Below are positions 9,128 through 20,107 of a stretch of 64,000 nt of DNA, in pieces; position 1 is the first letter of the stretch, and the number at the start of each line of letters is the position of its first letter. Source of the stretch: an uncultured Luminiphilus sp. Its GTDB lineage: Bacteria; Pseudomonadota; Gammaproteobacteria; Pseudomonadales; Halieaceae. The notes under the pieces are model-generated. The model was not told where the DNA came from. It did no database searches and saw nothing but the letters and a program-made list of their open reading frames with translations. Location: the NCBI GenBank assembly GCA_943789425.1, contig CALSUB010000011.1, forward strand, positions 1 to 64,000. The letters run 5' to 3'. Both the position numbers and the translations under genes were made by a program.

Positions 9128-9933
9128 TTGCTCGGGATCTGGTTGCGTCGGCGCAGCTTCATCGTGGTGAGGCCGAGACACTGCTGGCCACTGTGCTGGA
9201 TGTTGATCGTGCCTGGCTGTTTGCCCACGGCGACGAGGTGCTCGCAAAGGCGGCAATAGATCGATTTAACGAGTTAACCCATGCCCGTCGCGAGGGAGAG
9301 CCGCTTGCTTACCTCTTGGGTTACTGCGACTTTTGGACGGTGCGCTTGCAGGTGAACCAGCACGTTCTGATTCCTCGCCGGGAAACAGAGCATCTCGTGG
9401 AATGGGCGATAGAACAGATCGATGCTGGGGCCAGTAGCGTGTTGGATATGGGAACCGGTAGCGGGGCGATCGCACTGTCGTGTAAGGCGTCGCGCCCAGC
9501 AGTAGCCGTCTCGGGACTCGACAGCAGTCCGTGTGCATTGGATTGTGCTCGCGAGAACGCGATCGCGCTTGGCTTAGAGGTGGAGTGGCTGTTGAGCGAT
9601 TGGTTCAGCGCACTGAATGACCGCACCTGGCCGCTGATTATTGCGAATCCACCTTACATTGCCGCCGATGACCCTCACTTGGTGCAGGGCGATCTGCCCG
9701 CGGAGCCGGCCAGTGCGCTGATTGGCGGTGTCAGCGGATTAGAGTCGCTGTTACATCTCATCCAGCATGCTCGTGATCACCTCACTGACGGTGGCTGGTT
9801 GTTACTGGAGCACGGCTTTGATCAGGGCGCCGCCGTCCGTGCAGCACTGCAGGAGCATCAGTATTGCTCAGTGAGTACTCGGTCAGACTGGTCGGGCCAC
9901 GAGCGATTAACGGGGGGGCAATGGAGACGCTGA
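9124..9933 (+). CDS. prmC: Release-factor glutamine methyltransferase PrmC
   Basis: PrmC transfers a methyl group from S-adenosylmethionine to the Gln of the GGQ motif in RF1 and RF2. The class-I methyltransferase signature is present: [14 protein letters not shown] for SAM binding and NPPY at residues 175-178, which holds the target glutamine side chain. The N-terminal helical domain that docks on the release factor covers about residues 1-80 ([18 protein letters not shown], then [14 protein letters not shown]). Length is 269 residues (family about 277). The ATG overlaps the prfA stop, and the 3' end overlaps the following moeB-like gene by 13 bases. Confidence 0.95.
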   Translation: MIARDLVASAQLHRGEAETLLATVLDVDRAWLFAHGDEVLAKAAIDRFNELTHARREGEPLAYLLGYCDFWTVRLQVNQHVLIPRRETEHLVEWAIEQIDAGASSVLDMGTGSGAIALSCKASRPAVAVSGLDSSPCALDCARENAIALGLEVEWLLSDWFSALNDRTWPLIIANPPYIAADDPHLVQGDLPAEPASALIGGVSGLESLLHLIQHARDHLTDGGWLLLEHGFDQGAAVRAALQEHQYCSVSTRSDWSGHERLTGGQWRR

Positions 9934-10677
9934 CAGACAACCAGCTGACGCGATACGCAAGGCAGCTGCTCCTGCCACAGGTGGATTTAGACGGGCAGAT
10001 GCGATTGCAAGCCAGCTGTGTGCTGGTGGTGGGCGCAGGAGGTCTGGGTTGTCCCGTGACGCAATACTTAGCGGGGGCGGGCGTGGGACATCATTCGTGT
10101 GGTCGATCCGGATCAGGTCGAGCTCAGTAATCTTCCGCGCCAGGTGGTGTATACCGAAGCGGATGTCGGAGTGGCAAAGGTCGATGCACTGACAAGCCGC
10201 CTTCGCGCTGCCAATGCTGACATTGTGCTGGAGGGATGCCTTGGGCGATTTGATGCTGACGTCCGCACAAGATCTGCTCGATGGCGTCGATCTGGTAATT
10301 GATGCTTCCGATTCGAACAAGCGCGCCTGGATATCGATCGATCAACTTACGAGAGACAGTTGCCGTGGATCATGGGGGCAGCGGTGCAGACAGCAGGCCA
10401 GTGGATTGCCTTCGATCCGACTCGCCAAGGCGGTTGCTATCACTGCCTGGGGTCTGCGGATCGCGACGAGGGGCTGGGTGGTTGCGCGGCGTTGGGTATT
10501 TTAGGGCCTGTTGCGGGCATGATTGCCATGCAGCAGAGCTTGGCGGCGCTCAAATATTTATTGGGGGCGCCCCTGCCGTGGGGCGTTGTGCACTACGCGG
10601 ATGGCTGGGCGGATGAGTACTCGGCAATTACCTTGACGGCGCGACCAGACTGCCCACTGTGTGGGGGCGGCGATTAA
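9921..10677 (+). pseudogene. moeB: MoeB/ThiF-type adenylyltransferase, interrupted by three frame changes
   Basis: Members activate the C-terminus of a small sulfur carrier (MoaD or ThiS) by adenylation. The pieces line up in order with the family: [20 protein letters not shown] and VLVVGAGGLGCPV (first frame), VVDPDQVELSNLPRQVVY (second), DLLDGVDLVIDASDSN (third), and PWIMGAAVQ, GGCYHCLG and CPLC (fourth, zinc cysteines). Frame changes lie near 10084-10092, 10264-10270 and 10345-10358, with a net excess of one base; correcting them gives about 251 residues, the normal size. It is either a decaying gene or a stretch of poor sequence. Position after prmC is the same as in Pseudomonas. MoeB and ThiF cannot be told apart here. 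Confidence 0.85.
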
Positions 10678-10701
10678 CCCCTGATGAAAGGCTTGTTGGG
10701 A

Positions 10702-12063
10702 TCACTCTAGCGCGTTGAGTATTTTTTTCACTCGCCAGACGATCAGTGCCGTAGCAAACGAGATACCCGCAATGGTGGCGTACCAGAAATCCAGTGTCCC
10801 TTCAGGGCTACCGTCACCCCAATGAATGGCCAAAAGGTAACCTAGCGGTAAGGCGAGTCCCCAGTAGGAGAGGGTGACAACAATGAACGGAAACCGCGTT
10901 TCCTTATAGGCCCTAAGGACAAATGATCCGACAATCTGAATGACGTCGATCATGATAAACAGCGCCGCTAGGCGCAGTAAGCGCAGCGCAAGGTCTCTGA
11001 CATCAACCGACTGCGTATAGGCACCGATAATCTCATCCGGAAACAGCAGCAATAAGGCCATGGTGACCAGGCCCACCAGCGCCGATAGCGTCGCCCCAAC
11101 ACGCAGCGCCATCCGCACGCCCTCGGTATTGCCTGCACCAATGGCGTGGCCCATTCGGGTTGCCATGGCGCTGCCGATACTGACCATCGGAATATAAAAT
11201 ACGTCCCAAAGATTGAAGGTAATCTGATGGGCGGCTACCGCCGCCTCACCCAGCTGTGCAATGAACAAGGTGATCGCAGAAAAAACCCCTGTCTCTAAAA
11301 AGAAGGTCAGCCCAACGGGTAATCCGACGACTAAAATCTCTTTGATCCGGCCGCTATCTGGCCATTGCAGCCAGCGCTCCGGCAGAAAGGGTTGTAGCGG
11401 CTTTGCCGCCAGCACATAGAGCGTAATGATGATAGTACTAATCCACATCGATGCTGCCGTGGCAAGGCCGCAGCCCTCTGCGCCTAATTCGGGTGCGCCC
11501 CAGACACCAAAAATCAACATGTAGTTCAGTGGCACGTTGGCAAGGAAGCCAATCACACTGGCCATGGCAAAGGGCGCTGTGATGCCCAGCCCCTGAGTGT
11601 GATATCGGAGCGCCATAAAAATACCGAGTGCCGGGAAACCCAAGCCCACCCGGCTGATATAAGCGGCAGTTTTTGCCCCGGTCTCATCGGCCAAGCCAAG
11701 CAGGTGGATAACCGAGCCGATATTGAGGCATAGCGGTGTCATGACGGCACTCAGCGCCATGGCGACCCACAAGCCTTGGGGCAGGAAGCTCCGGACACGC
11801 GCAATATTGCCGGCGCCATAATCCTGCGCAACGATCGCTGAACACGCGAACAGCGTTCCAAGAATGACCAGGTACAGGGGTAGCCAAATGTTGAAACCCA
11901 CTGCAATCGCGGCCAAGTCAATATCGCTGTAGTTGCCCGCCATCAAGGTATCGACCACACCGGTACCAATTTGCGCGGTTTGGGCAATGATCAGCGGCCA
12001 GGCGATGCCCCACAAGGGTCGCAGCTCAGCAAGGAAGCGGGATGGAAAGGCGGGTGGCTGCAT
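10702..12063 (-). CDS. MATE-family multidrug efflux pump (NorM-like)
   Basis: A 453-residue inner-membrane protein with about 12 hydrophobic segments. The start MQPPAFPSRFLAELRPLW followed by GIAWPLIIAQTAQIGTGVVDTLMAG is the typical MATE N-terminus, and the second half repeats the pattern (VGLPVGLTFFLETGVFS). MATE proteins expel cationic drugs and toxins in exchange for Na+ or H+. The open frame continues 70 codons upstream into the divergent rhlB leader, but ATG at 12063 gives the family length. It converges on the moeB-like gene with 24 bases between, leaving little room for a terminator. The substrate cannot be inferred. Confidence 0.93.
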   Translation of the reverse strand: MQPPAFPSRFLAELRPLWGIAWPLIIAQTAQIGTGVVDTLMAGNYSDIDLAAIAVGFNIWLPLYLVILGTLFACSAIVAQDYGAGNIARVRSFLPQGLWVAMALSAVMTPLCLNIGSVIHLLGLADETGAKTAAYISRVGLGFPALGIFMALRYHTQGLGITAPFAMASVIGFLANVPLNYMLIFGVWGAPELGAEGCGLATAASMWISTIIITLYVLAAKPLQPFLPERWLQWPDSGRIKEILVVGLPVGLTFFLETGVFSAITLFIAQLGEAAVAAHQITFNLWDVFYIPMVSIGSAMATRMGHAIGAGNTEGVRMALRVGATLSALVGLVTMALLLLFPDEIIGAYTQSVDVRDLALRLLRLAALFIMIDVIQIVGSFVLRAYKETRFPFIVVTLSYWGLALPLGYLLAIHWGDGSPEGTLDFWYATIAGISFATALIVWRVKKILNALE

Positions 12064-12168
12064 GAATAGGAATACCCTGTGACACGATCTTTTGGCGATA
12101 GCCCAGGCGAGCATTCTACTCCGCTTGGCTGTGCTAAACTGCGCGCTCATTTTTCCCCAGGCACGATC

Positions 12169-13371
12169 GTGCAAAAAGATGTCGCCACGTCCGACCAGGA
12201 TACTCCTGTTGAAACGCCTCGCGCGCCAGCGCAGGTGAAGTTTGACACACTGAAGCTTGATGTCACGGTACAAAAAGGCATCGATGCGCTGGGGTTTGAG
12301 TTCTGTTCACCCATTCAGGCGCAAATTTTGCCGCATACCCTCGGCGGTAATGATGCGATTGGCAAAGCGCAAACGGGCACCGGGAAGACGGCAGCTTTTC
12401 TGATTACGATCTTTAACGATCTGCTCAGCCACCCGATAGAGGGTGAGCGTTTTCTGGGTGAGCCACGCGCGGTGATTATTGCACCCACCCGCGAGTTAGT
12501 GATGCAAATCGCAGAGGATGCGCAAGAGCTGGGTAGGTTCACCGGGTTGCAAACCGTCACGATGATTGGCGGTGCGGATTACCAAAAGCAGCTGAGCAAG
12601 GTGAATCGAGCGCCGGTGGATCTTGTGGTTGCGACCCCGGGGCGGCTGATTGACTTTATGGAGCGGCGAGACCTGGCGCTAGATCGGGTCGAAATCCTGG
12701 TGTTGGACGAGGCAGATCGCATGTTAGACATGGGGTTTATCCCTCAGGTCAAGCGGATCGTTCGAACCACACCGCGGAGAGAAGATCGGCAAACGCTGCT
12801 GTTCTCAGCAACCTTCACTCAAGACGTCATGAATTTAGCGCAACAGTGGACTTTTGAGCCTGTCACGGTAGAGATTGAACCCGAACGGGTTGCCACCGCC
12901 TCCGTCGACCAGAAGGTCTACTTGGTAGCGAGTCGTGATCGCTTTTCCGTATTGATGGATTTATTGCAAGATGACGAGGTGGAGAGCGTTATTATTTTTG
13001 CCAATCGTCGTGATCAGGTGCGCCGTTTGCACGAGAAGCTGCGTAAAGCTGGCGTGCACTGCGGTATGTTGTCTGGCGAGGTGACTCAGGCTAAGCGCAC
13101 GCGGACCTTAGAACAGTTCAAATCAGGGCAATGCAAGGTGCTGGTTGCCACTGACGTAGCAGGACGAGGTATTCACGTAGAGGGTATTTCTCACGTGGTG
13201 AATTACAACCTCCCCGAGGATCCCGAGGACTATGTGCATCGTATCGGTCGCACGGGTCGAGCGGGCGCTACCGGCGTATCGATTAGCTTCGCAAGTGAAG
13301 ACGACGCGTTTTTGTTGCCGGATATAGAAGCGCTACTGGGGCATTCCCTCGCCTGTATCTCACCGCCATGA
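12169..13371 (+). CDS. rhlB: DEAD-box ATP-dependent RNA helicase RhlB
   Basis: RhlB unwinds structured RNA, in many gammaproteobacteria as part of the RNase E degradosome. The DEAD-box motifs are in order: Q motif ([11 protein letters not shown]), motif [65 protein letters not shown] and [10 protein letters not shown]. The run [13 protein letters not shown] and RGIHVEG are RhlB-specific rather than RhlE or DeaD. The open frame begins at GTG 12079, but GTG 12169 ([11 protein letters not shown]) gives 400 residues and avoids a leader unlike the family; start confidence is moderate. The gene ends soon after motif VI and lacks the long basic tail of E. coli RhlB. Confidence 0.9.
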   Translation: MQKDVATSDQDTPVETPRAPAQVKFDTLKLDVTVQKGIDALGFEFCSPIQAQILPHTLGGNDAIGKAQTGTGKTAAFLITIFNDLLSHPIEGERFLGEPRAVIIAPTRELVMQIAEDAQELGRFTGLQTVTMIGGADYQKQLSKVNRAPVDLVVATPGRLIDFMERRDLALDRVEILVLDEADRMLDMGFIPQVKRIVRTTPRREDRQTLLFSATFTQDVMNLAQQWTFEPVTVEIEPERVATASVDQKVYLVASRDRFSVLMDLLQDDEVESVIIFANRRDQVRRLHEKLRKAGVHCGMLSGEVTQAKRTRTLEQFKSGQCKVLVATDVAGRGIHVEGISHVVNYNLPEDPEDYVHRIGRTGRAGATGVSISFASEDDAFLLPDIEALLGHSLACISPP

Positions 13372-13380
13372 TGCGGGCTT

Positions 13381-13400
13381 GGACAGCGTCATCGCTGTCC
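13381..13400. repeat. Perfect 8-bp inverted repeat around the cysZ stop codon
   Basis: GGACAGCG (13381-13388) and CGCTGTCC (13393-13400) form a perfect stem with a four-base TCAT loop. It lies between the convergent rhlB and cysZ genes. The TGA stop of the minus-strand gene is inside the loop. No run of Ts follows on either strand, so it is not a classical terminator, but it is placed where both convergent transcripts end. Confidence 0.6.
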
Positions 13401-14132
13401 GCGTAATTCATCGCACCACAGCAACGTGGCACCGATGACGGCGGCGGGAATCACAATCAAGTTCACCAACGGTATGCCTGTGAAAAAGGCAACGGTTCCG
13501 CCGAAACCAATCGTTGATGCTCTTTTTGCGGCGCAGGCTTCTCGGACATCTCTGAAAGGGAGCCGGTGATTGTCCATTGGGTAATCAATAAATTGTAGGC
13601 TCATCATCCAAGCACCCAGCAAGAACCACCCCAGCGGTGCAAACGCGTTTAATACGGGAATAATCGTCAGAAGCAGCATGCCCAGTGCCACCGGCAAATA
13701 GGTCAGCAGTTTTCTCACTTCCCGCAGAAAGGCTCTGGGCACCTCCAAGAGGGCGCGACCGAAACTGTCCGATGAGGGGATCGGCTCGCCGGTCACCAGC
13801 TCTTCAACCCGCTCCGACAGTAAGGCGTGAAAGGGCGAAGTCAGTAGGAGCACTGCAAGCGTCGAGACGTATCCCGTCATCAGGCTACCGACCAGCCACA
13901 GCAAAGGGGTAATGATCCATGTCAAAAATTGAAGCCACTCGGGGACACTCAGCAGAGCGGCGTCATAAAAATCAGACACTAGCTGGAACAGTCCCCAGCC
14001 CATGAGGCTAAAGAGCAGGATGTTGGCGGCCAGCGGCACCATCACGAACTGGCGTAACCCGGGCTGAAAAATCATGCCAAGCCCGCGCAAAAAGTAGCCA
14101 GCACCGGTCAAAAAATTGCCGTTCATGGTCAT
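13389..14132 (-). CDS. cysZ: CysZ-like sulfate transporter / EI24-domain membrane protein
   Basis: A 245-247 residue inner-membrane protein of the EI24/CysZ family. It opens with NFLTGAGYFLRGLGMIFQPGLRQFVMVP, the characteristic CysZ start, has about four hydrophobic helical regions, and contains LEVPRAFLREVRKLLTYLP, SLQFIDYPMDNHRLPF and a final GIPLVNLIVIPAAVIGATLLW. CysZ mediates sulfate uptake feeding cysteine synthesis. ATG codons at 14132 (MTMNGNF) and 14126 (MNGNF) are both plausible; the frame upstream to 14186 runs into the divergent gene. It is convergent with rhlB and divergent from the Smr gene. Family assignment is strong; transport function is inferred. Confidence 0.88.
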   Translation of the reverse strand: MTMNGNFLTGAGYFLRGLGMIFQPGLRQFVMVPLAANILLFSLMGWGLFQLVSDFYDAALLSVPEWLQFLTWIITPLLWLVGSLMTGYVSTLAVLLLTSPFHALLSERVEELVTGEPIPSSDSFGRALLEVPRAFLREVRKLLTYLPVALGMLLLTIIPVLNAFAPLGWFLLGAWMMSLQFIDYPMDNHRLPFRDVREACAAKRASTIGFGGTVAFFTGIPLVNLIVIPAAVIGATLLWCDELRGQR

Positions 14133-14192
14133 CGCCGTAATGATTAAAGACTGACTATACTGCGGGTATGACCAAGGAGAGTGCAACCACTA

Positions 14193-14780
14193 GTGAGTGA
14201 CGATGAGCTATTTGCGCAGGAGATGGCTGGCGTAAAACCGCTGGCAAGAGATGCGCGGGTGCGGCTGGTCAAAGAGCAACTATCGGAGGAACAGCAAACT
14301 GGCCGTCGTCTGGCAGCGGAGGGAGAGGAGACCGTTGTTAATCCGTTGGTCGACGAGGGGGTGTTGCCATTGGACCCCTGGTCCATCCTCGAGTTTAAGC
14401 GCCCCGGTATTCAAAACGGGGTGTATCGTAAACTGCGCCTCGGGCAGTATCAAACTGATGCAAGGCTTGATTTGCACCGGCTGGCAGTCAAGAAAGCGCG
14501 TGAAGAGGTATTTGCTTTTATCCGCGAAGCCACCGAATTGGGCCTCCGGAATCTGCTGATTGTGCACGGTAAGGGCCAGTCTGGCGCAGCATCAGACCGC
14601 AAGGCGGTGCTGAAAGGTTATGTGAATCATTGGCTGAGGGAGCTGGATGTGGTGCAGGCTTTCCACTCCGCGCAGCCGGCTCATGGCGGTACGGGATCGG
14701 TTTATGTGTTGCTGAGAAAAAGTAGCGACAAAAAGCGGGAAAATCGGCTCAAGTACATGAAGGGTAGAGTTCAGGATTGA
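14193..14780 (+). CDS. Smr-domain protein (SmrA-type, putative nuclease)
   Basis: A 195-residue cytoplasmic protein with a C-terminal Smr domain (about residues 90-180): [26 protein letters not shown], and [17 protein letters not shown], the three conserved Smr blocks. Smr domains act as nicking endonucleases or RNA-cleaving modules in several families. GTG at 14193 ([16 protein letters not shown]) matches family N-termini; GTG 14181 is also in frame and lies right after AAGGAGA. Its stop overlaps the convergent gatB stop region by ten bases. In Pseudomonas-like genomes a similar small Smr gene is common. The physiological role is not known. Confidence 0.88.
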   Translation: MSDDELFAQEMAGVKPLARDARVRLVKEQLSEEQQTGRRLAAEGEETVVNPLVDEGVLPLDPWSILEFKRPGIQNGVYRKLRLGQYQTDARLDLHRLAVKKAREEVFAFIREATELGLRNLLIVHGKGQSGAASDRKAVLKGYVNHWLRELDVVQAFHSAQPAHGGTGSVYVLLRKSSDKKRENRLKYMKGRVQD

Positions 14781-16222
14781 GCGTCTAACTTTTCGAGCAA
14801 CAATTGGTTCAGTAGCTGAGGGTTAGCCTGTCCCTGCGATGCCTTCATGATCTGCCCGACAAAAAATCCGCTGAGCTTTTTGCGTTTCGCCTCGTCTGCC
14901 GCCACATATTGAGCGACCTGATCTGGGTTCGCGGCGATCACCTCTGCCACCATGGTTTCCAAGGCCCCTGCATCACTCACCTGCTTGAGTCCGCGTGATT
15001 CAATGATCTCGTCCGCATCACCAAGGCCTTCCCACATCGCGTCAAACACTTGTTTTGCCAACTTACTCGACAGCGTGCCATCTTCAATACGGCTGATTAA
15101 GCCGGCAAGCTGCTGTGCCGATAGGGGACTGTGTTCTATGGCGATATCGGCTCGATTCAGTGCCCCCGACAGGTCGCCCAAAATCCAATTGGCTGCGGGT
15201 TTTGCGGCATGGCAGTGGTCAACGACTGCCTCAAAAAAAGAAGCCATCGCGTGATTCGGTACCAATAGCGTCGCATCGTATTCGCTCAGTCCATAATCAC
15301 TGACGAACCGATTTCGCTTTGCACCCGGCAGTTCAGGCAGCGTGGCGCGAACGGCTTCGATGTAGTCGGCATCAATCTCGATGGGCAGGAGATCGGGTTC
15401 GGGAAAGTATCGATAGTCGTTAGCGACTTCTTTGGAGCGCATGGAGCGCGTGACATTTTGTTCGGCATCGTAAAGTCGCGTTTCTTGGATAATGCGACCC
15501 CCGCTATCAAGAATGTCCGCCTGACGCTCGCACTCAACGTGGATTGCGCGCTCGACAAAACGGAAGGAGTTAACGTTTTTGATCTCAGTGCGAGTCCCCA
15601 GTGCATCGGTGCCTCGCTCGCGCAGAGAGATATTGATATCACAGCGCATGGACCCTTCGGCCATGTTGCCGTCAGAAATGCCCAAGTAAGTCACCAGTGA
15701 ATGCAGCGCCTTCAGGTAAGCGACGGCTTGCTCTGCTGTTCGAAAGTCGGGCTCGGTCACGATTTCTAGCAGGGGTGTGCCGGCCCGGTTTAAATCGATT
15801 CCGGTTTCACGGGGGAAGATATCGTGGACTGATTTGCCCGCGTCCTCTTCTAGATGCGCCCGGGTGATACGGATCGGCAGTAGCGAACCATCGGGCATGG
15901 CCACGTCAAAGACGCCTTCGCATACAATTGGCGCAAAAAATTGGCTCACCTGATAGCCCTTGGGCAGATCTGGGTAAAAATAGTTTTTTCGATCGAAGAC
16001 CGAGCGCTCACCAATCTTAGCGCCAATACCTAAGCCAAAGGTGACGGCATGGCGCACGGCCTCCTCATTTAACACAGGCAGCATGCCTGGCATGCCAAGA
16101 TCGACTGGATCAGCCTGACAGTTGGGTTCGGCCCCAAACTGCGTTGCCGAGCCTGAAAAAATCTTGGACTGTGTCGCCAGTTGCAAATGGACTTCCAGTC
16201 CCATGACGATTTCCCAGTTCAT
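14771..16222 (-). CDS. gatB: Asp-tRNA(Asn)/Glu-tRNA(Gln) amidotransferase subunit B
   Basis: GatB binds mischarged tRNA and activates its carboxylate with ATP for transamidation. The start [15 protein letters not shown], then [47 protein letters not shown] and [15 protein letters not shown] are typical. The C-terminal YqeY-like tail domain that holds the tRNA ends in [21 protein letters not shown] at 16222 gives 483 residues (family about 480). It overlaps gatA by four bases. Since tRNA-Gln is present, GatCAB here probably forms Asn-tRNA(Asn), Gln-tRNA(Gln), or both, depending on AsnS and GlnS elsewhere. Confidence 0.97.
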   Translation of the reverse strand: MNWEIVMGLEVHLQLATQSKIFSGSATQFGAEPNCQADPVDLGMPGMLPVLNEEAVRHAVTFGLGIGAKIGERSVFDRKNYFYPDLPKGYQVSQFFAPIVCEGVFDVAMPDGSLLPIRITRAHLEEDAGKSVHDIFPRETGIDLNRAGTPLLEIVTEPDFRTAEQAVAYLKALHSLVTYLGISDGNMAEGSMRCDINISLRERGTDALGTRTEIKNVNSFRFVERAIHVECERQADILDSGGRIIQETRLYDAEQNVTRSMRSKEVANDYRYFPEPDLLPIEIDADYIEAVRATLPELPGAKRNRFVSDYGLSEYDATLLVPNHAMASFFEAVVDHCHAAKPAANWILGDLSGALNRADIAIEHSPLSAQQLAGLISRIEDGTLSSKLAKQVFDAMWEGLGDADEIIESRGLKQVSDAGALETMVAEVIAANPDQVAQYVAADEAKRKKLSGFFVGQIMKASQGQANPQLLNQLLLEKLDAQS

Positions 16223-17697
16223 GATTGGAAAGCCCCAAAGTTTGGTCGGATCGTGTGCCAATCGGTGTCTTGCTGCAGCCGATGCGCCGTATTAAGAATC
16301 GTCGTCTCGTCGAAGGCCTTGCCAATGAGCTGCAAGCCCACGGGCATTCCGTTGATGAGCCCGGCTGGCGTAGACAAGCCTGGCAAGCCCGCTAAGTTAA
16401 CCGCTAAGGTGTAAATATCCTCCATATACATCGCTACGGGGTCTTGTTGCTTCGCGCCACGCTCAAAGGCGACGTTCGGTGCGGAAGGCCCGGCAATCAC
16501 ATCAACCATCTCGAAAGCGCGATGAAAATCTTCAGCAATAATGCGCCTGACTTGCTGGGCTTTATTAAAGTAAGCGTCATAGAATCCCGATGATAAGGCA
16601 TAGGTTCCCACCAGAATCCGCCGCTGGACCTCTTCTCCAAACCCCTCGCTACGAGACCGAAGATACAGGTCCTCAAGGTCGATGGGGGCGTCACAGCGAT
16701 GACCAAATCGCACGCCATCGTAGCGGGCCAGATTGGCAGAGGCCTCGGCAGGTGCGATGACGTAGTAAGTGGCGATAGCATAGTGGGTGTGAGGCAAATC
16801 GATATCAACGAGCCGGGCCCCTGCCTTTTCCAGCACTGACAGCGCCGCCATGATGCGCTCTCGGACCTCGGGGTTGAGTGCCTCACTAAAATATTCACGA
16901 GGTATCCCGATACGCAGGCCCTCTATCTCGCCATTCAGTGCCGCTGCAAAATCGGGCACCGCTCTATCTGCAGAGGTTGAGTCCCCTGCATCGATGCCCG
17001 ACATTGCCGTTAACATATGCGCGCAATCTTCCGCCGACCGCGCCATAGGCCCAGCCTGATCTAATGATGATGCGAAGGCGATAATGCCCAGTCGTGATAC
17101 GCGTCCATAAGTGGGTTTCAATCCGGTGATGCCACACAAGGAGGCAGGTTGTCTGATGGACCCTCCGGTATCGGTACCGGTCACCAGTGGCGCGAATCCG
17201 GCCGCGAGTGCCGCGGCCGACCCGCCCGAACTCCCACCCGGGACACAGTTCAGGTCCCAAGGGTTTTTCACCGCGCCGAAATAGCTGGTCTCGTTGGATG
17301 ACCCCATGGCGAACTCGTCCATATTGCACTTTCCGAGGGTGACGGTACCAGCCGCTTTGAGTTTGGCCACGACGGTGGCGTCGTATGCGGGCTCGAACGT
17401 TTCCAGCATATGTGAGCCACAGGTAGTGCGCACCCCTTGAGTACAAAAAATGTCTTTGTGTAGCAAAGGGATTCCCGTGAGAGGGTTGCCTTCGCCTCGC
17501 GACAGAACGTGATCGGCTTCACGGGCATCGGCGAGTGCCTGTTCACGACAGAGGGTGATGACGGCATTTAAGGCCTCATTTTCCGCCTCGATCTGTCCCA
17601 GATAGGTGCTGACCAGCTCCTCGCTGGAAATGGTGCGCGCCGAGAGCATGCGATGGAGCTCGCTGACAGAAGCAGTTAACACGTCATTATCTGGCAT
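16219..17697 (-). CDS. gatA: Asp-tRNA(Asn)/Glu-tRNA(Gln) amidotransferase subunit A
   Basis: GatA is the glutaminase and amidase subunit that supplies ammonia to GatB. The amidase-signature Ser-cisSer-Lys triad is visible: Lys in LLHKDIF (about residue 79), the Ser in [14 protein letters not shown], and the nucleophile region [16 protein letters not shown], followed by [13 protein letters not shown]. Length is 492 residues, as expected. ATG 17697 overlaps the gatC stop by one base (TGATG) and the stop overlaps gatB by four, so the three subunits are made from one tightly coupled gatCAB message read leftwards. Confidence 0.97.
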   Translation of the reverse strand: MPDNDVLTASVSELHRMLSARTISSEELVSTYLGQIEAENEALNAVITLCREQALADAREADHVLSRGEGNPLTGIPLLHKDIFCTQGVRTTCGSHMLETFEPAYDATVVAKLKAAGTVTLGKCNMDEFAMGSSNETSYFGAVKNPWDLNCVPGGSSGGSAAALAAGFAPLVTGTDTGGSIRQPASLCGITGLKPTYGRVSRLGIIAFASSLDQAGPMARSAEDCAHMLTAMSGIDAGDSTSADRAVPDFAAALNGEIEGLRIGIPREYFSEALNPEVRERIMAALSVLEKAGARLVDIDLPHTHYAIATYYVIAPAEASANLARYDGVRFGHRCDAPIDLEDLYLRSRSEGFGEEVQRRILVGTYALSSGFYDAYFNKAQQVRRIIAEDFHRAFEMVDVIAGPSAPNVAFERGAKQQDPVAMYMEDIYTLAVNLAGLPGLSTPAGLINGMPVGLQLIGKAFDETTILNTAHRLQQDTDWHTIRPNFGAFQS

Positions 17698-17984
17698 CAG
17701 TCAATGACCTTTGGAACGAGAAAATAGCCGCTGTCTTGAGCGGGTGCGGATGCCATTAATGCCTCTCGAGTGTTGTGGCTTGTCACGGTGTCTGCGCGTA
17801 GCCGTTGCGTCATATCATGGGGATTAGACATCGGGACCACGCCATCGGTATTAATCGTATTCAGTTCGTCGACCAGATCGAGCACCTTACTGAAGCGTTC
17901 CGTCACTTCTGGCAATGCAGACTCCGAAATACTGAGTCGAGCAAGCAGGGCAACTTTCTCAATATCTTCTGGGGTGACCGACAT
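17697..17984 (-). CDS. gatC: Asp-tRNA(Asn)/Glu-tRNA(Gln) amidotransferase subunit C
   Basis: GatC (95 residues) is the small belt-like subunit that stabilises the GatA-GatB complex. The start [17 protein letters not shown] followed by a predicted helix, [22 protein letters not shown] and the C-terminal YFLVPKVID is the full family pattern. It is the first gene of the leftward gatCAB operon and is divergent from mreB, with about 215 bases of shared upstream DNA. Confidence 0.95.
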   Translation of the reverse strand: MSVTPEDIEKVALLARLSISESALPEVTERFSKVLDLVDELNTINTDGVVPMSNPHDMTQRLRADTVTSHNTREALMASAPAQDSGYFLVPKVID

Positions 17985-18070
17985 AACCGCGTTTCCGTTT
18001 AAGGGGCACGAAAACTAACATACTTGTCGCTTGCCCAAAAACCCCCGCATTGCTACATTCTCTTGCAATA

Positions 18071-18087
18071 TGACGTCTGGAACGTCA
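18071..18087. promoter_or_regulatory. 6-bp inverted repeat in the gatC-mreB divergent region
   Basis: TGACGT (18071-18076) and ACGTCA (18082-18087) form a perfect inverted repeat with a five-base spacer CTGGA. The 11-base centre-to-centre distance is close to one helical turn, as expected for a dimeric DNA-binding protein. No regulator is known to me for this position; it could also be chance. Confidence 0.35.
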
Positions 18088-18160
18088 GTTTTGAGGCCAT
18101 TTTTCGTTGAAATGTGCCTATGTGGTTAGTGTTAGTTGCTCGACGCGTTGATATTTTTGA

Positions 18161-19240
<1,080 letters not shown>

Positions 19241-19264
19241 CTCCAAACTACGCGGAGCAGCGCC

Positions 19265-20107
19265 ATCAAACCGCTTTTCTTAAAAGAAAATCCAATCGGT
19301 GCGCGGTTCCTCTTATTGAGCACCGTCTGTTTCCTACTGCTGTTTTTTTTCCGAGATGATCCGCGTGTGAGTGCGGTACAACGCGGTGCCATTGATGGCG
19401 TCGCGCTCGCCACTAGCTTGGTGCTCGCGCCACTCGACGCGTGGGATCGACTGGCAAACGTCTTCCAATCTAGGAGCAGTCTGCAGGAGGAGGTGCTGCG
19501 GCTGCAGCAGGAAAATCGCGTGTTGAAAGGGCAGTCTCAGCGATTGGGGTCTTTGTTGGCAGAAAATGCGCGGTATAAGGCACTGCTGAACTCAGCCCGC
19601 GACATTGGGGACGATTTGATTGCGGCTCAAATCACCAGTCTTTCTCCGGATCCTGCTCGGCATATCGTCATGCTGAATAAGGGTGTCAATGACGGTGTGA
19701 CCGAGGGACAGCCGGTTTTAGGTGCTGAGGGATTAATAGGGCAAGTCACCAGCAGCGGTAACCGTAACAGCCGCGCGGTGCTGATTACCGACAGCGCACA
19801 CGCCTTACCCGTGCAGGTCAATCGGTCAGGGTTGCGTGCTATCGCGGAAGGCAGTGGCTCAATTGACCGCCTCGTTATTCGACACTTACCCGCCACGACG
19901 GATATTCGAGTTGGCGATCTGCTGGTGACCTCGGGTCTAGGGGGGCGTTTTCCACACGGTTATCCGGTGGCTCGCGTCACCGAAGTCATCACCCTGGAAG
20001 GTGATGCCTTTGCCACGGTGTTTGCCGCACCGTCCTCATTACTGGATCGGGGCCGCTACGTGTTGGTCGTGATGTGGGGCGATCTCGAACGCGAGGCGGC
20101 GCCGTGA
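19265..20107 (+). CDS. mreC: Rod-shape-determining protein MreC, probable non-canonical ATC start
   Basis: MreC is the bitopic periplasmic scaffold linking MreB/MreD to wall synthases. The product has a transmembrane segment (about residues 15-35), a coiled coil (QEEVLRLQQENRVLKGQSQRL region), and the beta-barrel domains with LNKGVNDGVTEGQPVLGAEGLIGQV and DIRVGDLLVTSGLGGRFP GYPVA. Family N-termini read MIKPLF; here IKPLFLKENPIGARF begins at ATC 19265 with GGAG seven bases upstream and no ATG, GTG or TTG between the mreB stop and this point. TTG 19316 is the first ordinary start but would cut the conserved N-terminus and membrane anchor. With ATC the protein has 280 residues. Confidence 0.88.
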   Translation: MKPLFLKENPIGARFLLLSTVCFLLLFFFRDDPRVSAVQRGAIDGVALATSLVLAPLDAWDRLANVFQSRSSLQEEVLRLQQENRVLKGQSQRLGSLLAENARYKALLNSARDIGDDLIAAQITSLSPDPARHIVMLNKGVNDGVTEGQPVLGAEGLIGQVTSSGNRNSRAVLITDSAHALPVQVNRSGLRAIAEGSGSIDRLVIRHLPATTDIRVGDLLVTSGLGGRFPHGYPVARVTEVITLEGDAFATVFAAPSSLLDRGRYVLVVMWGDLEREAAP

